Assembly (NCBI RefSeq): GCF_900016645.1
Contig: NZ_CDGJ01000029.1
Source of the DNA: Acididesulfobacillus acetoxydans
Lineage (GTDB): Bacteria > Bacillota > Desulfitobacteriia > Desulfitobacteriales > Desulfitobacteriaceae
DNA length: 13,663 bases
Strand: one strand, 5' to 3'
Numbering within the stretch: position 1 is the first letter of the stretch; each line of letters begins with the position of its first letter. The notes beneath the pieces were generated by a model that was not told the DNA's origin, made no database searches, and worked only from the letters and a program-made list of their open reading frames with translations. The position numbers and the translations under genes are program-made. This document shows positions 6,044 to 11,911 of the stretch, piece by piece.

Positions 6044-6071
6044 GGCAGCCGCTTAATCCAAGGCGGCTGCC
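6044..6071 (-). terminator. Hairpin at the end of the truncated MFS gene
   Basis: A perfect 9-bp stem GGCAGCCGC/GCGGCTGCC encloses the TAA stop of the minus-strand MFS frame. There is no clear T-run after it, so function as a terminator is only possible. It may instead belong to the foreign sequence that replaced the MFS C-terminus. Confidence 0.35.
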
Positions 6072-6892
6072 TTTCGTTTACCCTTTTTCAGCCGAAAAGG
6101 GGCATGCGTATATCCGGACATGTCCAAGATGTCTTGGCAATCCCCACCATAATAAGTTTTAGATAGGAATCCGGCGCCCAGCGCGTCCAGCGCAAAGAGT
6201 CCCGAGAGTGTATAGACAAACCGACGAACGGGGCTTGACGGCGTGTACGCGGCAGCCGGCCGGTTAGTGGATCCGTGTTCCTGCACCGGCAGCTCGACGG
6301 CGGCCGGCAGACGCAAGTACAGAATCATCTGAACTAGTCCTATGACCCCGTAGCCCGCGATGGCCAGATGGAACGGCCAGACCGACCCGCCGCCACCGCC
6401 TACCAATCCCAAAACTCCGGCCAGCACAGCCCCAGCCGCAGTGGCGGTGTACCCGACTAGGTTAAACCAGGCGTAGGCGCGCACCCGCGTCTGGCCCGAA
6501 TAAAGCCGGGCGAGCGCCGCCTGTTCAACCGCCAGAAACGGTCCGACTTCCTTGCCGTTCGGACTGAGCGTCCCCAGCACCGCGACAATCGCCAGCCCTC
6601 CCAGGTTGCCCAGGAACAACAAGGGCGTAGTGATCACCCATAAAGCGCTGGCCACGAGGAGCACGCGCCGTCGTCCCACCCGGTTCACGTAGCGTCCCAA
6701 CAGCACGGCGAGCGTCGACGATCCCAGAAGCGCAAGCGTGAAAAGCACCCCAATAGCGGGAAGCGAAAGCCCAGTTTTGCGCCAATAGACCGGCAAGATG
6801 ATGGCCATCGCGCCAAACGCCATCTCACGAAGGGTACGAGCAAGCAACAATTGGCCAACGACTCCGAAGGGCAGTCTCTGCGGTTCATTCAT
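6053..6892 (-). CDS. MFS transporter, truncated (N-terminal half plus foreign tail)
   Basis: The protein has 279 residues against about 390-420 for the family. Residues 1-230 form the N-terminal six-helix bundle: LARTLREMAFGAMAIILPVY (TM1), LPAIGVLFTLALLGSS (TM2), the loop motif GRYVNRVGRRRVL with the MFS A-motif arrangement, then VITTPLLFLGNLGGLAIVAV, NLVGYTATAAGAVLAGVLGL and IAGYGVIGLVQMILYL. A seventh helix starts at residues 235-245 (SGLFALDALGAGF) and then breaks into a hydrophilic tail ending KKGKRKAAALD, which does not look like MFS sequence. The start ATG overlaps the stop of a small upstream ORF as ATGA. The gene follows a ChrB C-domain gene in the same operon, so export of a toxic oxyanion is a plausible former role; it is probably non-functional now. 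Confidence 0.75.
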   Translation of the reverse strand: MNEPQRLPFGVVGQLLLARTLREMAFGAMAIILPVYWRKTGLSLPAIGVLFTLALLGSSTLAVLLGRYVNRVGRRRVLLVASALWVITTPLLFLGNLGGLAIVAVLGTLSPNGKEVGPFLAVEQAALARLYSGQTRVRAYAWFNLVGYTATAAGAVLAGVLGLVGGGGGSVWPFHLAIAGYGVIGLVQMILYLRLPAAVELPVQEHGSTNRPAAAYTPSSPVRRFVYTLSGLFALDALGAGFLSKTYYGGDCQDILDMSGYTHAPFRLKKGKRKAAALD

Positions 6893-7044
6893 GCCGGGGA
6901 TTCATCCTCCCTATCCGTTTTCCGATATACAGCGGACCGGTCGGATAGCGGCAAGAACACATACAGGTGCTGGCGGACGGCATCGAAGGCGAGGGTGTGC
7001 ATTCCGGGTTTTCTTGTGATTTTCCCGATTAACCGCCGTAACAT
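6889..7044 (-). CDS. 51-residue ORF between chrB-like gene and MFS (beta-propeller remnant?)
   Basis: ATG at 7042-7044 is preceded by a strong GGAGGAA, 6 nt away. The frame ends at TGA 6889-6891, which overlaps the MFS ATG in the ATGA manner. The product starts with the basic MLRRLIGKITRKPG, followed by MHTLAFDAVRQHLYVFLPLS and DRSAVYR, then a charged tail. The central part resembles the last strand set of a YncE/NHL-type propeller (H-x-L-x-F-D...L-Y-V-F-L-P), so it may be the tail of a larger deleted gene that kept a ribosome binding site. Alternatively it is a real leader ORF that couples translation of the transporter. The match is by pattern only. Confidence 0.5.
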   Translation of the reverse strand: MLRRLIGKITRKPGMHTLAFDAVRQHLYVFLPLSDRSAVYRKTDREDESPA

Positions 7045-7069
7045 GCAGTTTCCTCCGTCTCTTTCTGTG

Positions 7070-7513
7070 CTACCGGGCGGTGTCTAATTCCAGTTGGAAA
7101 TACCGGTACAACGCATCATACATCGGGCTTTCCAACTCAATCTTCCGATGATCATCAGTTCCCAACATCTCCTTAAAGCCCCGGGCAATGGCTTTGAGAC
7201 CAGGGCCCAACGGTGAGGAGTCGAGATCGCTCTTCACGTCCGCCGCGTGTACTACCCGGGCCAGTGCGGCAAGCGCGGGATCCCCGCCCAAGTCATACTT
7301 CAGGATAATCGACTCAAAGGAGCAGCGGCCGTCGACATGCCCGAGTTCCACATTGGGAACATCATAGGAGATCGCTCCGTCCCGTTCGGCGATGGCATGC
7401 ACCTCCGCGGCAGGGACATAGAAGAACTCGGCGTCGGGGTCCACGAAGCGTTTAATCAACCAGGGACAGGCTACCCGATCCACGTTGGCGCTCTCGTGCG
7501 TTACCCATTTCAT
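7070..7513 (-). CDS. Chromate resistance protein, ChrB C-terminal domain family
   Basis: The start is the ATG at 7511-7513: the frame is open to a TTG at 7534 but that leader encodes AGGAGG as Arg-Arg, which is the ribosome binding site, 9 nt before the ATG. The 147 residues begin KWVTHESANVDRVACPWLI, then KRFVDPDAEFFYVP, the signature of the ChrB C-domain (chromate resistance exported protein family), with SYDVPNVELGHVDGRCSFE next and HAADVKSDLD later. The Cys in ACPW and in GRCSFE and the conserved His are present. ChrB-type proteins are linked to sensing or handling chromate, and the C-domain on its own has no settled biochemical role. It leads a three-gene minus-strand operon with the 51-residue ORF and the MFS gene. 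A second C-domain protein is encoded divergently. Confidence 0.85.
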   Translation of the reverse strand: MKWVTHESANVDRVACPWLIKRFVDPDAEFFYVPAAEVHAIAERDGAISYDVPNVELGHVDGRCSFESIILKYDLGGDPALAALARVVHAADVKSDLDSSPLGPGLKAIARGFKEMLGTDDHRKIELESPMYDALYRYFQLELDTAR

Positions 7514-7538
7514 TACTTTCGTCCTCCTCAGCAATTAA

Positions 7539-7554
7539 TGTAACCACTGTTACA
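7539..7554. promoter_or_regulatory. Perfect palindrome TGTAAC-CACT-GTTACA, probable operator
   Basis: The 16-bp dyad sits just after the -10 box of the minus-strand promoter, where a bound repressor would block initiation, and upstream of the divergent operon. A ChrB N-domain protein encoded at 7770 is a candidate binder, since ChrB acts as a chromate-responsive repressor in proteobacteria. This link is inference. Confidence 0.55.
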
Positions 7555-7582
7555 GTGTACTCGGCCCCAGTGCCGGTGTCAA
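7554..7582 (-). promoter_or_regulatory. Promoter of the minus-strand chrB-like/MFS operon
   Basis: Minus-strand TTGACA (7577-7582) and TACACT (7554-7559) are separated by 17 nt, a near-ideal sigma-A type promoter. It lies about 40 nt before the ATG of the ChrB C-domain gene. Confidence 0.7.
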
Positions 7583-7611
7583 TCCTATCGTCCTATCGCA
7601 GCAATCTTTTC

Positions 7612-7617
7612 TATAAT
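7612..7617 (+). promoter_or_regulatory. Possible -10 box of the plus-strand chrB operon
   Basis: A consensus TATAAT is seen, but no good -35 lies 16-18 nt upstream; that position (near 7589-7594) could be occupied by an activator. It is about 150 nt before the first start codon, leaving a long leader. Confidence 0.35.
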
Positions 7618-7769
7618 GACGGCCTGATTGGAAGATCGGGGTCAAATATGATATGCTGATTTCATTCAAGCTTGTATTGCGCGGCTAAATGGGATGGTCC
7701 CCAAACCAAGCTGGGAGAAGAACCGGCTTATCGTGAGGTTAGCCGGGATAATCACCGAGGAGGGTTCCT

Positions 7770-8195
7770 GTGCGTCAATGGGTTTTGTTGCACTATCGGG
7801 TGCCACCGAGCCCGAGCGCCAGACGTGTTTACGTCTGGCGCAAATTGAAGAATCTCGGCGCTATCTTGTTGCATGATTCGGTGTGGGTGCTGCCGGATAC
7901 GGCTTGGACCTACGAACAATTTCAGTGGCTCGTCACTGAAATTGCGGACGTGCATGGAGAGGCGATGCTGTGGCAAGCCCATTTAACGCTTCCTGGCCAG
8001 GAGCAGACCCTCATCAATCGATTCCTGGCTGCCAGCGAGCGGGAATACGAGCCACTCTGGCAGGCGCTCCAGCAGGATGCCCCCGATCTGTCCGCCCTAT
8101 CGCGTCAATTTCAAGAAGTGCGCCGCCGGGATTATTTCGCCTGCTCTCTGGGACAGCAAATCTATGATGCGCTTACGCGCGCACGGGAGGAATAG
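7770..8195 (+). CDS. chrB: ChrB N-terminal domain protein (chromate-responsive regulator half)
   Basis: The start is GTG 7770, preceded by GAGGAGGG. The 141 residues begin MRQWVLLHYRVPPSPSARRV and continue YVWRKLKNLGAILLHDSVWV, the typical ChrB N-domain opening: a winged-helix-like fold related to PaaX-type regulators in which a short peptide chain RxxVWRxLKxLGA forms the recognition region. WLVTEIADVHGEAMLW and a C-terminal helical segment (YFACSLGQQIYDALTRAREE) follow. In full-length ChrB (about 300 residues) this domain is fused to the C-domain. Here a TAG ends it, and the C-domain gene starts 6 nt later in the same frame. A role in chromate-dependent repression is expected from ChrB; direct DNA binding by this half alone is inference. 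Confidence 0.8.
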   Translation: MRQWVLLHYRVPPSPSARRVYVWRKLKNLGAILLHDSVWVLPDTAWTYEQFQWLVTEIADVHGEAMLWQAHLTLPGQEQTLINRFLAASEREYEPLWQALQQDAPDLSALSRQFQEVRRRDYFACSLGQQIYDALTRAREE

Positions 8196-8201
8196 ACCAC
8201 C

Positions 8202-8627
8202 ATGCAATGGGTTACGTGGGAAACTGTGGGGATTGATCGGATGGCCAGCGCATGGTTGATCGTCCGGCATATTGATCCAGACGCTGAGTTTGCCTTTCTC
8301 CCCAAACAGGCAGCCCCGCCGGCTCCCGCGGGCGCCGAGCTTTTTGATATTCCCGGGGTCCGTCTCTCTCATCGGCGCGGTCACTGTACCTTTCACACGA
8401 TCTTGCGGGAGTACGGCATTCAGGATCCTATCTTGGAACGCCTGGCGCGTCTTGTCGACGAGGCCGACACCATTCAGGAAGTATCCCTGGAAGCGGCGGC
8501 GGTCGGCCTTGACTGGGTCTGCCGGGGCCTGCGCAAGATCTGTCGGGACGATGCGGAAGCGTTGCGGAAAGGTTACTCGATCTTTGATGGCCTCTATGCC
8601 TATCTTGGCGATGAAAAGGGGCTATGA
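8202..8627 (+). CDS. Chromate resistance protein, ChrB C-terminal domain (second copy)
   Basis: ATG 8202 follows GGGAGGAA by 9-12 nt; the binding site overlaps the end of the upstream gene, so the two are translated together. The 141 residues open with QWVTWETVGIDRMASAWLIV and RHIDPDAEFAFLP, then IPGVRLSHRRGHCTFHTILR, EADTIQEVSLEAAAVGLDWV and a C-terminal GYSIFDGLYAYLG. This parallels the minus-strand copy at 7070-7513 throughout. One difference is that the usual Cys of the ACPW motif is replaced by Ser-Ala (ASAW), while the Cys of GHCTF is kept. The plus-strand pair reads as a ChrB split by a single stop codon. Confidence 0.85.
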   Translation: MQWVTWETVGIDRMASAWLIVRHIDPDAEFAFLPKQAAPPAPAGAELFDIPGVRLSHRRGHCTFHTILREYGIQDPILERLARLVDEADTIQEVSLEAAAVGLDWVCRGLRKICRDDAEALRKGYSIFDGLYAYLGDEKGL

Positions 8628-8689
8628 TCGGTCATGAATATGGGAAATCGTTCAAGCGGTCCTGGGTGAAGCAGCGACTCCGGCCCGGC

Positions 8690-8719
8690 AAAGAGGACGC
8701 CCCAGGGGGCGTCCTCTTT
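8690..8719 (+). terminator. Strong terminator after the chrB operon
   Basis: A perfect 14-bp inverted repeat (8690-8703 and 8706-8719, with AAAGAGGACG in the left arm) is followed by TTTGATTTATTCTTCTTT on the + strand. It separates the operon from the convergent exported-protein gene and may stop transcription from both sides. Confidence 0.8.
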
Positions 8720-8739
8720 GATTTATTCTTCTTTAATGG

Positions 8740-9111
8740 CTATTGCTGAACTTGCACTTGTAAAGTGTCTGTGTCCGGGCCGGAAGGAGATGCTTCCGCG
8801 GACTTCTTTTCAGCGGAAGAAGTTCCCGCCTTATCGGGGGTCCCATTGTTCCCTTGGTGGTTACCCTGCTCTTGGTACTGGTAGTTGATTTTGTCGGTTT
8901 CGGCTTTTTTACTTTCCGTGGATTTTTCTGTGTCGGACTTGGCGGCCGTTTGAACCGCTGCTGTTCCGGGGGCGGAAGGGCTGACCACGGCGGTTGGATT
9001 GGCAACGGGGGTGGGTGTGGCGGCGAGAGCCATGCCGCCGAAAGCGCCGAGACCGGCCAAGGCACCGGCCAGGGCAAGAGTTCCGGTAGTGGCGATCAGA
9101 GATTTCTTCAT
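8740..9111 (-). CDS. Exported low-complexity protein
   Basis: ATG 9109-9111 follows AAAGGAGGT at ideal spacing. Residues 1-31 form a clear Sec signal peptide: MKKSLIATTG, a hydrophobic core ALAGALAGLGAFGGMALA, and an Ala-x-Ala cleavage site before TPTP. The mature part (about 92 residues) is Thr, Ser, Ala, Pro, Lys, Glu and Gln rich, without Cys or hydrophobic stretches. It includes KSTESKKAETDK, NYQYQEQGNHQGNNG and the end QVQVQQ. It is probably disordered and surface-released or wall-associated; there is no LPxTG anchor or lipobox. No family is recognised. It is convergent with the chrB operon and has its own promoter region upstream. Confidence 0.75.
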   Translation of the reverse strand: MKKSLIATTGTLALAGALAGLGAFGGMALAATPTPVANPTAVVSPSAPGTAAVQTAAKSDTEKSTESKKAETDKINYQYQEQGNHQGNNGTPDKAGTSSAEKKSAEASPSGPDTDTLQVQVQQ

Positions 9112-9130
9112 GCAAACATACCTCCTTTAA

Positions 9131-9155
9131 TTTGGGGCTTATTTTTGACCCCAAA
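9131..9155 (-). promoter_or_regulatory. Leader hairpin before the exported-protein gene
   Basis: A perfect 7-bp repeat TTTGGGG/CCCCAAA with an 11-nt loop lies directly upstream of the ribosome binding site on the minus strand. It may stabilise the mRNA 5' end or control translation. Confidence 0.35.
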
Positions 9156-9287
9156 GTAATCATAACCCCGGAAGATTAATTCTCCCTGCAAGTGGAATTA
9201 AACCCCGATTAAAAGTTGGACGGATCGACCGAATGTCTTGGCGCCAGCCGAGTCTCTCCTAGTGTTTGCCCTCTTCGTTTAAGCGCG

Positions 9288-9315
9288 TTGACCGAACACA
9301 TGATATGGGTACAAT
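9288..9315 (+). promoter_or_regulatory. Promoter of the AAA+ ATPase pseudogene
   Basis: TTGACC (9288-9293) and TACAAT (9310-9315) lie 16 nt apart, 23 nt before ATG 9338. Confidence 0.55.
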
Positions 9316-9337
9316 AAGTGTAAGAGGTAAATACTTT

Positions 9338-9655
9338 ATGGAACGAAAAATAACAAAGAAACTTCTGGAATGGAGAAAACAGGAAGAACAGAATGCCCTT
9401 AATCTTGTATGGGGCCAGGCAGGTAGGCAAGACTTACAGCGCTCTTACCTTTGGCAAGGAGTATTATTAAGAACACTGTCTATTTCAGTATGGAAGATTC
9501 GGCTGAAATCGCCGCCATCTTTGAGCGTGATTTAAACCCCGAAAGGATTATAAGGGAGCTTTCGGCCAAAAGCGGACAAAGAGGGGGAGACCCTGATTGT
9601 TTTTGATGAGATACAGGCTTGTGAAAGAGCCTTAGCGATCCCGGCTGCTTGGAAT
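9338..9655 (+). pseudogene. AAA+ ATPase (DUF4143-type), N-terminal part, frameshifted
   Basis: From ATG 9338 the frame reads MERKITKKLLEWRKQEEQN, then the coding sequence moves to another frame for the Walker A region GARQVGKTYSALTFGKEYY, with a TAA. It then gives KNTVYFSMEDSAEIAAIFER and DLNPERIIRELS, and after a further shift ETLIVFDEIQACERALAIP, whose FDEIQ is the Walker B motif. This is the normal order for the AAA_14/DUF4143 ATPases: kinase-like P-loop, then DEIQ, about 40% into the domain. At least two frameshifts and a stop make it non-functional, and it ends abruptly where an isocitrate dehydrogenase fragment begins in the opposite direction. Confidence 0.75.
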
Positions 9656-9686
9656 TTTTCCCGATATTCCTCATCGTAAATTCTCC

Positions 9687-9842
9687 GGTCTCATCTCTCT
9701 TCTTTAGGCCAAGATCGTAGTACTCCGTCTGTAAATCGATATAGGGGTAAAGCAATATGTCCTTGATGGCTTGCCAGATAATCCGGGTCATTTCGTCTCC
9801 ATCCATCTCGACTAAAGGGGTGCGCATTGCGATTTTCCTCAT
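9687..9842 (-). pseudogene. icd: Isocitrate dehydrogenase, first 52 codons only
   Basis: ATG 9840-9842 is preceded by GAGGAG. The product begins MRKIAMRTPLVEMDGDEMTR, then IIWQAIKDILLYPYIDLQTE, then YYDLGLKKRDET. This is the typical N-terminus of NADP-dependent isocitrate dehydrogenase of the eukaryote-like/clostridial type (about 400 residues). After about codon 52 the frame enters the antisense of the ATPase pseudogene, so the rest of the gene is lost. An intact open frame of 130 residues runs across the junction but it is a chimera. Confidence 0.8.
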
Positions 9843-9889
9843 TCTTGTCTCCTCGCTGCAACTTTCTTTCATCCTGTTAGTTCAAACTT

Positions 9890-9932
9890 ACTGCCAGCAC
9901 CCTGTTCGACATTAAGGACGGGTGCTGGCAGT
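9890..9932. terminator. 13-bp perfect inverted repeat upstream of the icd fragment
   Basis: ACTGCCAGCACCC (9890-9902) and GGGTGCTGGCAGT (9920-9932) enclose 17 nt. It lies 48 nt before the icd start. There is no T-run on either strand, so it may be the boundary of a small repeat element or a terminator of the gene formerly upstream. Confidence 0.4.
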
Positions 9933-9972
9933 TATACAAATAAGGGCGATCCAGGTTAACTGCGGAGCGGCG

Positions 9973-10059
9973 ATGTCGCTGGAAACACTCAAGGAGCTGA
10001 AAAGACTAGGTGTCTTCCAAGTCAACTCTGTCTTTGACGATGACTGGAAAAGAACGTAA
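9973..10059 (+). pseudogene. Unrecognised gene tail
   Basis: The + strand frame ending at TAA 10057-10059 reads MSLETLKELKRLGVFQVNSV and FDDDWKRT, with coding-like sequence continuing upstream (AIQVNCGAA). It looks like the last piece of an alpha/beta enzyme but no family is recognised. There is no ribosome binding site for the ATG at 9973. Confidence 0.3.
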
Positions 10060-10351
10060 TGATTTCTTGCGGTTGGAACAGGCAAACTGGCGCCTTCCTT
10101 AAAGCGGCCGGAGCGGGCTCACGTACGATCATTCCCACGTTGCGCACGAGGGCGTTGAGGCCGCCGGCGACCGGACCATATTTATCCGAAGCGTAGCCGC
10201 TCAAAGGAGCGGCTATTGCCATGGCCAGGGGAAAAGCAGCCATCAGGATGCCCACCTGAGTGGCGGAATAGTTCAAGACGGTTTGCAAGTAGAAGGGCAT
10301 GAGCACGGGGTAGGTGAAGTGACCGGCAAAAGAAAGAAAAGCCGGCAACAT
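10022..10351 (-). pseudogene. DHA2-type MFS drug transporter, internally deleted fragment
   Basis: The frame starts abruptly after an in-frame stop and reads LPAFLSFAGHFTYPVLMPFY, LQTVLNYSATQVGILMAAFP and LAMAIAAPLSGYASDKYGP. These correspond to helices of the C-terminal half of EmrB/QacA-like 14-helix transporters, including the signature SGYASDKYGP loop. It then jumps to VAGGLNALVRNVGMIV, which in this family lies about 100 residues further on, and ends in unrelated residues. Both a large N-terminal loss and an internal deletion are visible. Confidence 0.7.
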
Positions 10352-10415
10352 TGTAAACTAGCTAGGCAACAAAATCAGGGAAGGAATTTCCGGAACGCTG
10401 GACTGGGGTAATAAT

Positions 10416-10444
10416 TTGGAGAAAGTCCGATTTTGTGCTAAAAT
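10416..10444 (+). promoter_or_regulatory. Promoter upstream of the GntR fragment
   Basis: TTGGAG (10416-10421) and TAAAAT (10439-10444) have a 17-nt spacer, about 75 nt before ATG 10521. Confidence 0.5.
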
Positions 10445-10520
10445 CGCGGTAGGGCAAGGCTCAAAAGAGCGGACGAACAGGATAATGAATTAAGATGGAT
10501 CGTGTAAAGGTTAGGTGCCT

Positions 10521-10649
10521 ATGATTGCCAGACGTAAAGCCTCGGAGCAGATTGCTGAAGAATTGATAAGAATGATCCAGTACGGGCATTATGCCCAGGG
10601 AGATCGTTTGCTGTCAGAAAACGAATTGGCACTAAGATCAGAATGGTGA
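10521..10649 (+). pseudogene. GntR-family regulator, N-terminal fragment
   Basis: ATG 10521 opens a 42-codon frame: MIARRKASEQIAEELIRMIQ, YGHYAQGDRLLSENELALRS, then stop. The order (Q-I-A-E-E-L-I...I-x-x-G-x-Y-x-x-G-x-x-L-x-S-E-x-E-L-A) is the first half of the GntR winged helix, but the recognition helix (normally LGVSRxTVREAL) is missing. The gene is therefore truncated at the helix-turn-helix and cannot bind DNA normally. Confidence 0.75.
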
Positions 10650-10798
10650 GGATTAAGAATACTTTAAAGCTGGACGAAATCCTGATTTCCGAACATCTCC
10701 TGGACCAAGCGCGCCTAGATCCGAGACTTAAGATCATGGGAGATCCCCTACCGATCATTTTTGACGAAAATGGAAATCTGCCAAAAGACTCCTTGTAG
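10643..10798 (+). CDS. Unrecognised 51-residue ORF
   Basis: From ATG 10643, overlapping the GntR fragment's end, the frame runs to TAG 10796-10798 and encodes VRIKNTLKLDEILISEHLLD, QARLDPRLKIMGDPLPIIF and DENGNLPKDSL. Composition is protein-like (mixed charge, periodic Leu/Ile), which favours a real or recently real coding piece. GGCACT before it is not a ribosome binding site. It may be the N-terminus of a larger enzyme joined to the GntR piece by deletion. The opposite strand also has an open frame here. Confidence 0.3.
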   Translation: MVRIKNTLKLDEILISEHLLDQARLDPRLKIMGDPLPIIFDENGNLPKDSL

Positions 10799-10911
10799 AA
10801 CCGCTCCAATGCCTCCATTACCGGCTTGCCGGTAAAACTCCGAAGTGATGCAAGCCATCGCAAGTAGGTGTTTCCCGCCGGCCCGATGGTTAGAACTTTA
10901 ATCTTCCCGTC
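10763..10911 (-). pseudogene. Enzyme fragment with an aldehyde:ferredoxin oxidoreductase-like segment
   Basis: The minus-strand frame reads DGKIKVLTIGPAGNTYLRWL, then ASLRSFTGKPVMEALERFYK and ESFG. The K-I-K-V-x-x-I-G-P-A-G-x segment resembles a conserved stretch of tungsten aldehyde:ferredoxin oxidoreductases, but the following residues do not continue that match, so there is probably a deletion junction near 10835, by the palindrome. There is no start or ribosome binding site. Identification is tentative. Confidence 0.25.
10818..10835. repeat. Perfect palindrome TTACCGGC-TT-GCCGGTAA
   Basis: An 8-bp stem with a 2-nt centre lies inside the enzyme fragment and may mark a recombination junction. 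Confidence 0.4.
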
Positions 10912-10914
10912 GAT

Positions 10915-11088
10915 TTATTTACGTAGTGCCGGTTCAGTATCTTTGGTTCCGTGACCCCAGAGAATAGGATGCATTCCGAGATAAAGATTGATTGCAATTT
11001 GTACAGTTTGCGTCATTATAAACGAGGTGTCCGTCGCTACTGTAATGGTTCCTGTGGGACAGGCGGCACCACTTTTCGCCCGGGGCGG
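10915..11088 (-). pseudogene. Unrecognised C-terminal gene fragment downstream of potC
   Basis: The minus frame reads RAKSGAACPTGTITVATDTS, FIMTQTVQIAINLYLGMHPI and LWGHGTKDTEPALRK before a stop. The last part (A-T-D-T-S-F-I-M...V-Q-I-A-I-N-L-Y-L-G) is like the end of a ThiF/HesA-type adenylyltransferase or another alpha/beta protein, but there is no decisive motif. It begins just after the potC stop without a start codon, so it is a tail brought next to potC by a deletion. Confidence 0.3.
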
Positions 11089-11090
11089 CA

Positions 11091-11894
11091 CTAGATCTGA
11101 TCGTTTTTGGAGTTCTTGGTCTCGAAAGTGCGCAGAACAAATAAGATTAGCATGGTGGCAATGACAATCACCGTAATCATGGCATTTACATCCGGGGAGA
11201 CCCCGCATTTAACTTTGTTATAGATATAGATGGGAAGAGTCGTGCTATCTGGACCTGTAGTAAAATAGCTGACGATGACGTCGTCGAGCGACAGCGAGAA
11301 TGCTAACATAGCACCGGCGAGAACGCCTGGGGCGATTATGGGCAGGGTGACGCGTAAAAGGGTGTGCAGGCGAGTGGCACCCAGATCCATCGCCGCCTCT
11401 TCTACGGCCATGTCGTACCCGGCAATACGTGAGCGTACCGTAACTACAAGGAAGGGCATGGAAAAGGTAACGTGGGCTATGATTAGCGTGATAATACCCG
11501 GATTTAGCTTAATGATGTGAAAGAATGCGAGCAGGGATATGCCCATGACGATCTCAGGTATAACGATGGGGATATATAGAAATGAGTCGACGATGTTTTT
11601 GCCCTTGAATTCATAGCGGAACATACCAATTGCGGCAAGCGTGCCGATGAATACGGAGATGACGACGTTAGAAACGGCAACTATTACGGTATTCCACAGG
11701 GCAGACATCAAACCCGTATTCTGTAACATTACGCTGTACCAGCGGAAGGTGAAACCCTTAAAGACAATGTTAAGTTTTGAAGTGTTAAACGAGAAAAAGA
11801 TAATCATGGTAATAGGAAGATAGAGGAAAATATAGATCAAAGTGACGAAAGCTGCCTTCAGAAGGTAGGTCAATGTTTTTTTCTGTCCGCTCAA
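11091..11894 (-). CDS. potC: Spermidine/putrescine ABC transporter permease PotC
   Basis: PotC is one of the two membrane subunits that form the channel for polyamine uptake. TTG 11892-11894 is chosen because AGGAGGG lies 7 nt before it; the frame is open further upstream but overlaps potB. The 267 residues match the usual length. Six hydrophobic segments are visible, starting LKAAFVTLIYIFLYLPITMI and including VAVSNVVISVFIGTLAAIGM. The cytoplasmic EAA loop, EEAAMDLGATRLHTLLRVTL, contacts the ATPase. SLSLDDVIVSYFTTGP is the typical PotC end region. It is separated from potB by 17 nt and lies last in the operon; the potD binding-protein gene that often follows is not here. Confidence 0.92.
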   Translation of the reverse strand: MSGQKKTLTYLLKAAFVTLIYIFLYLPITMIIFFSFNTSKLNIVFKGFTFRWYSVMLQNTGLMSALWNTVIVAVSNVVISVFIGTLAAIGMFRYEFKGKNIVDSFLYIPIVIPEIVMGISLLAFFHIIKLNPGIITLIIAHVTFSMPFLVVTVRSRIAGYDMAVEEAAMDLGATRLHTLLRVTLPIIAPGVLAGAMLAFSLSLDDVIVSYFTTGPDSTTLPIYIYNKVKCGVSPDVNAMITVIVIATMLILFVLRTFETKNSKNDQI

Positions 11895-11911
11895 CGTCCA
11901 CCCTCCTCTAG

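Noticed and set aside
7514..7534. TTG start of the minus-strand ChrB C-domain gene
   Set aside because: The added leader encodes its own AGGAGG ribosome binding site; the ATG at 7513 is the right start.
10519..10863. A 114-codon minus-strand frame as one gene
   Set aside because: Only its N-terminal part and upstream sequence resemble a protein; the rest is the antisense of the GntR fragment and the 51-residue ORF.
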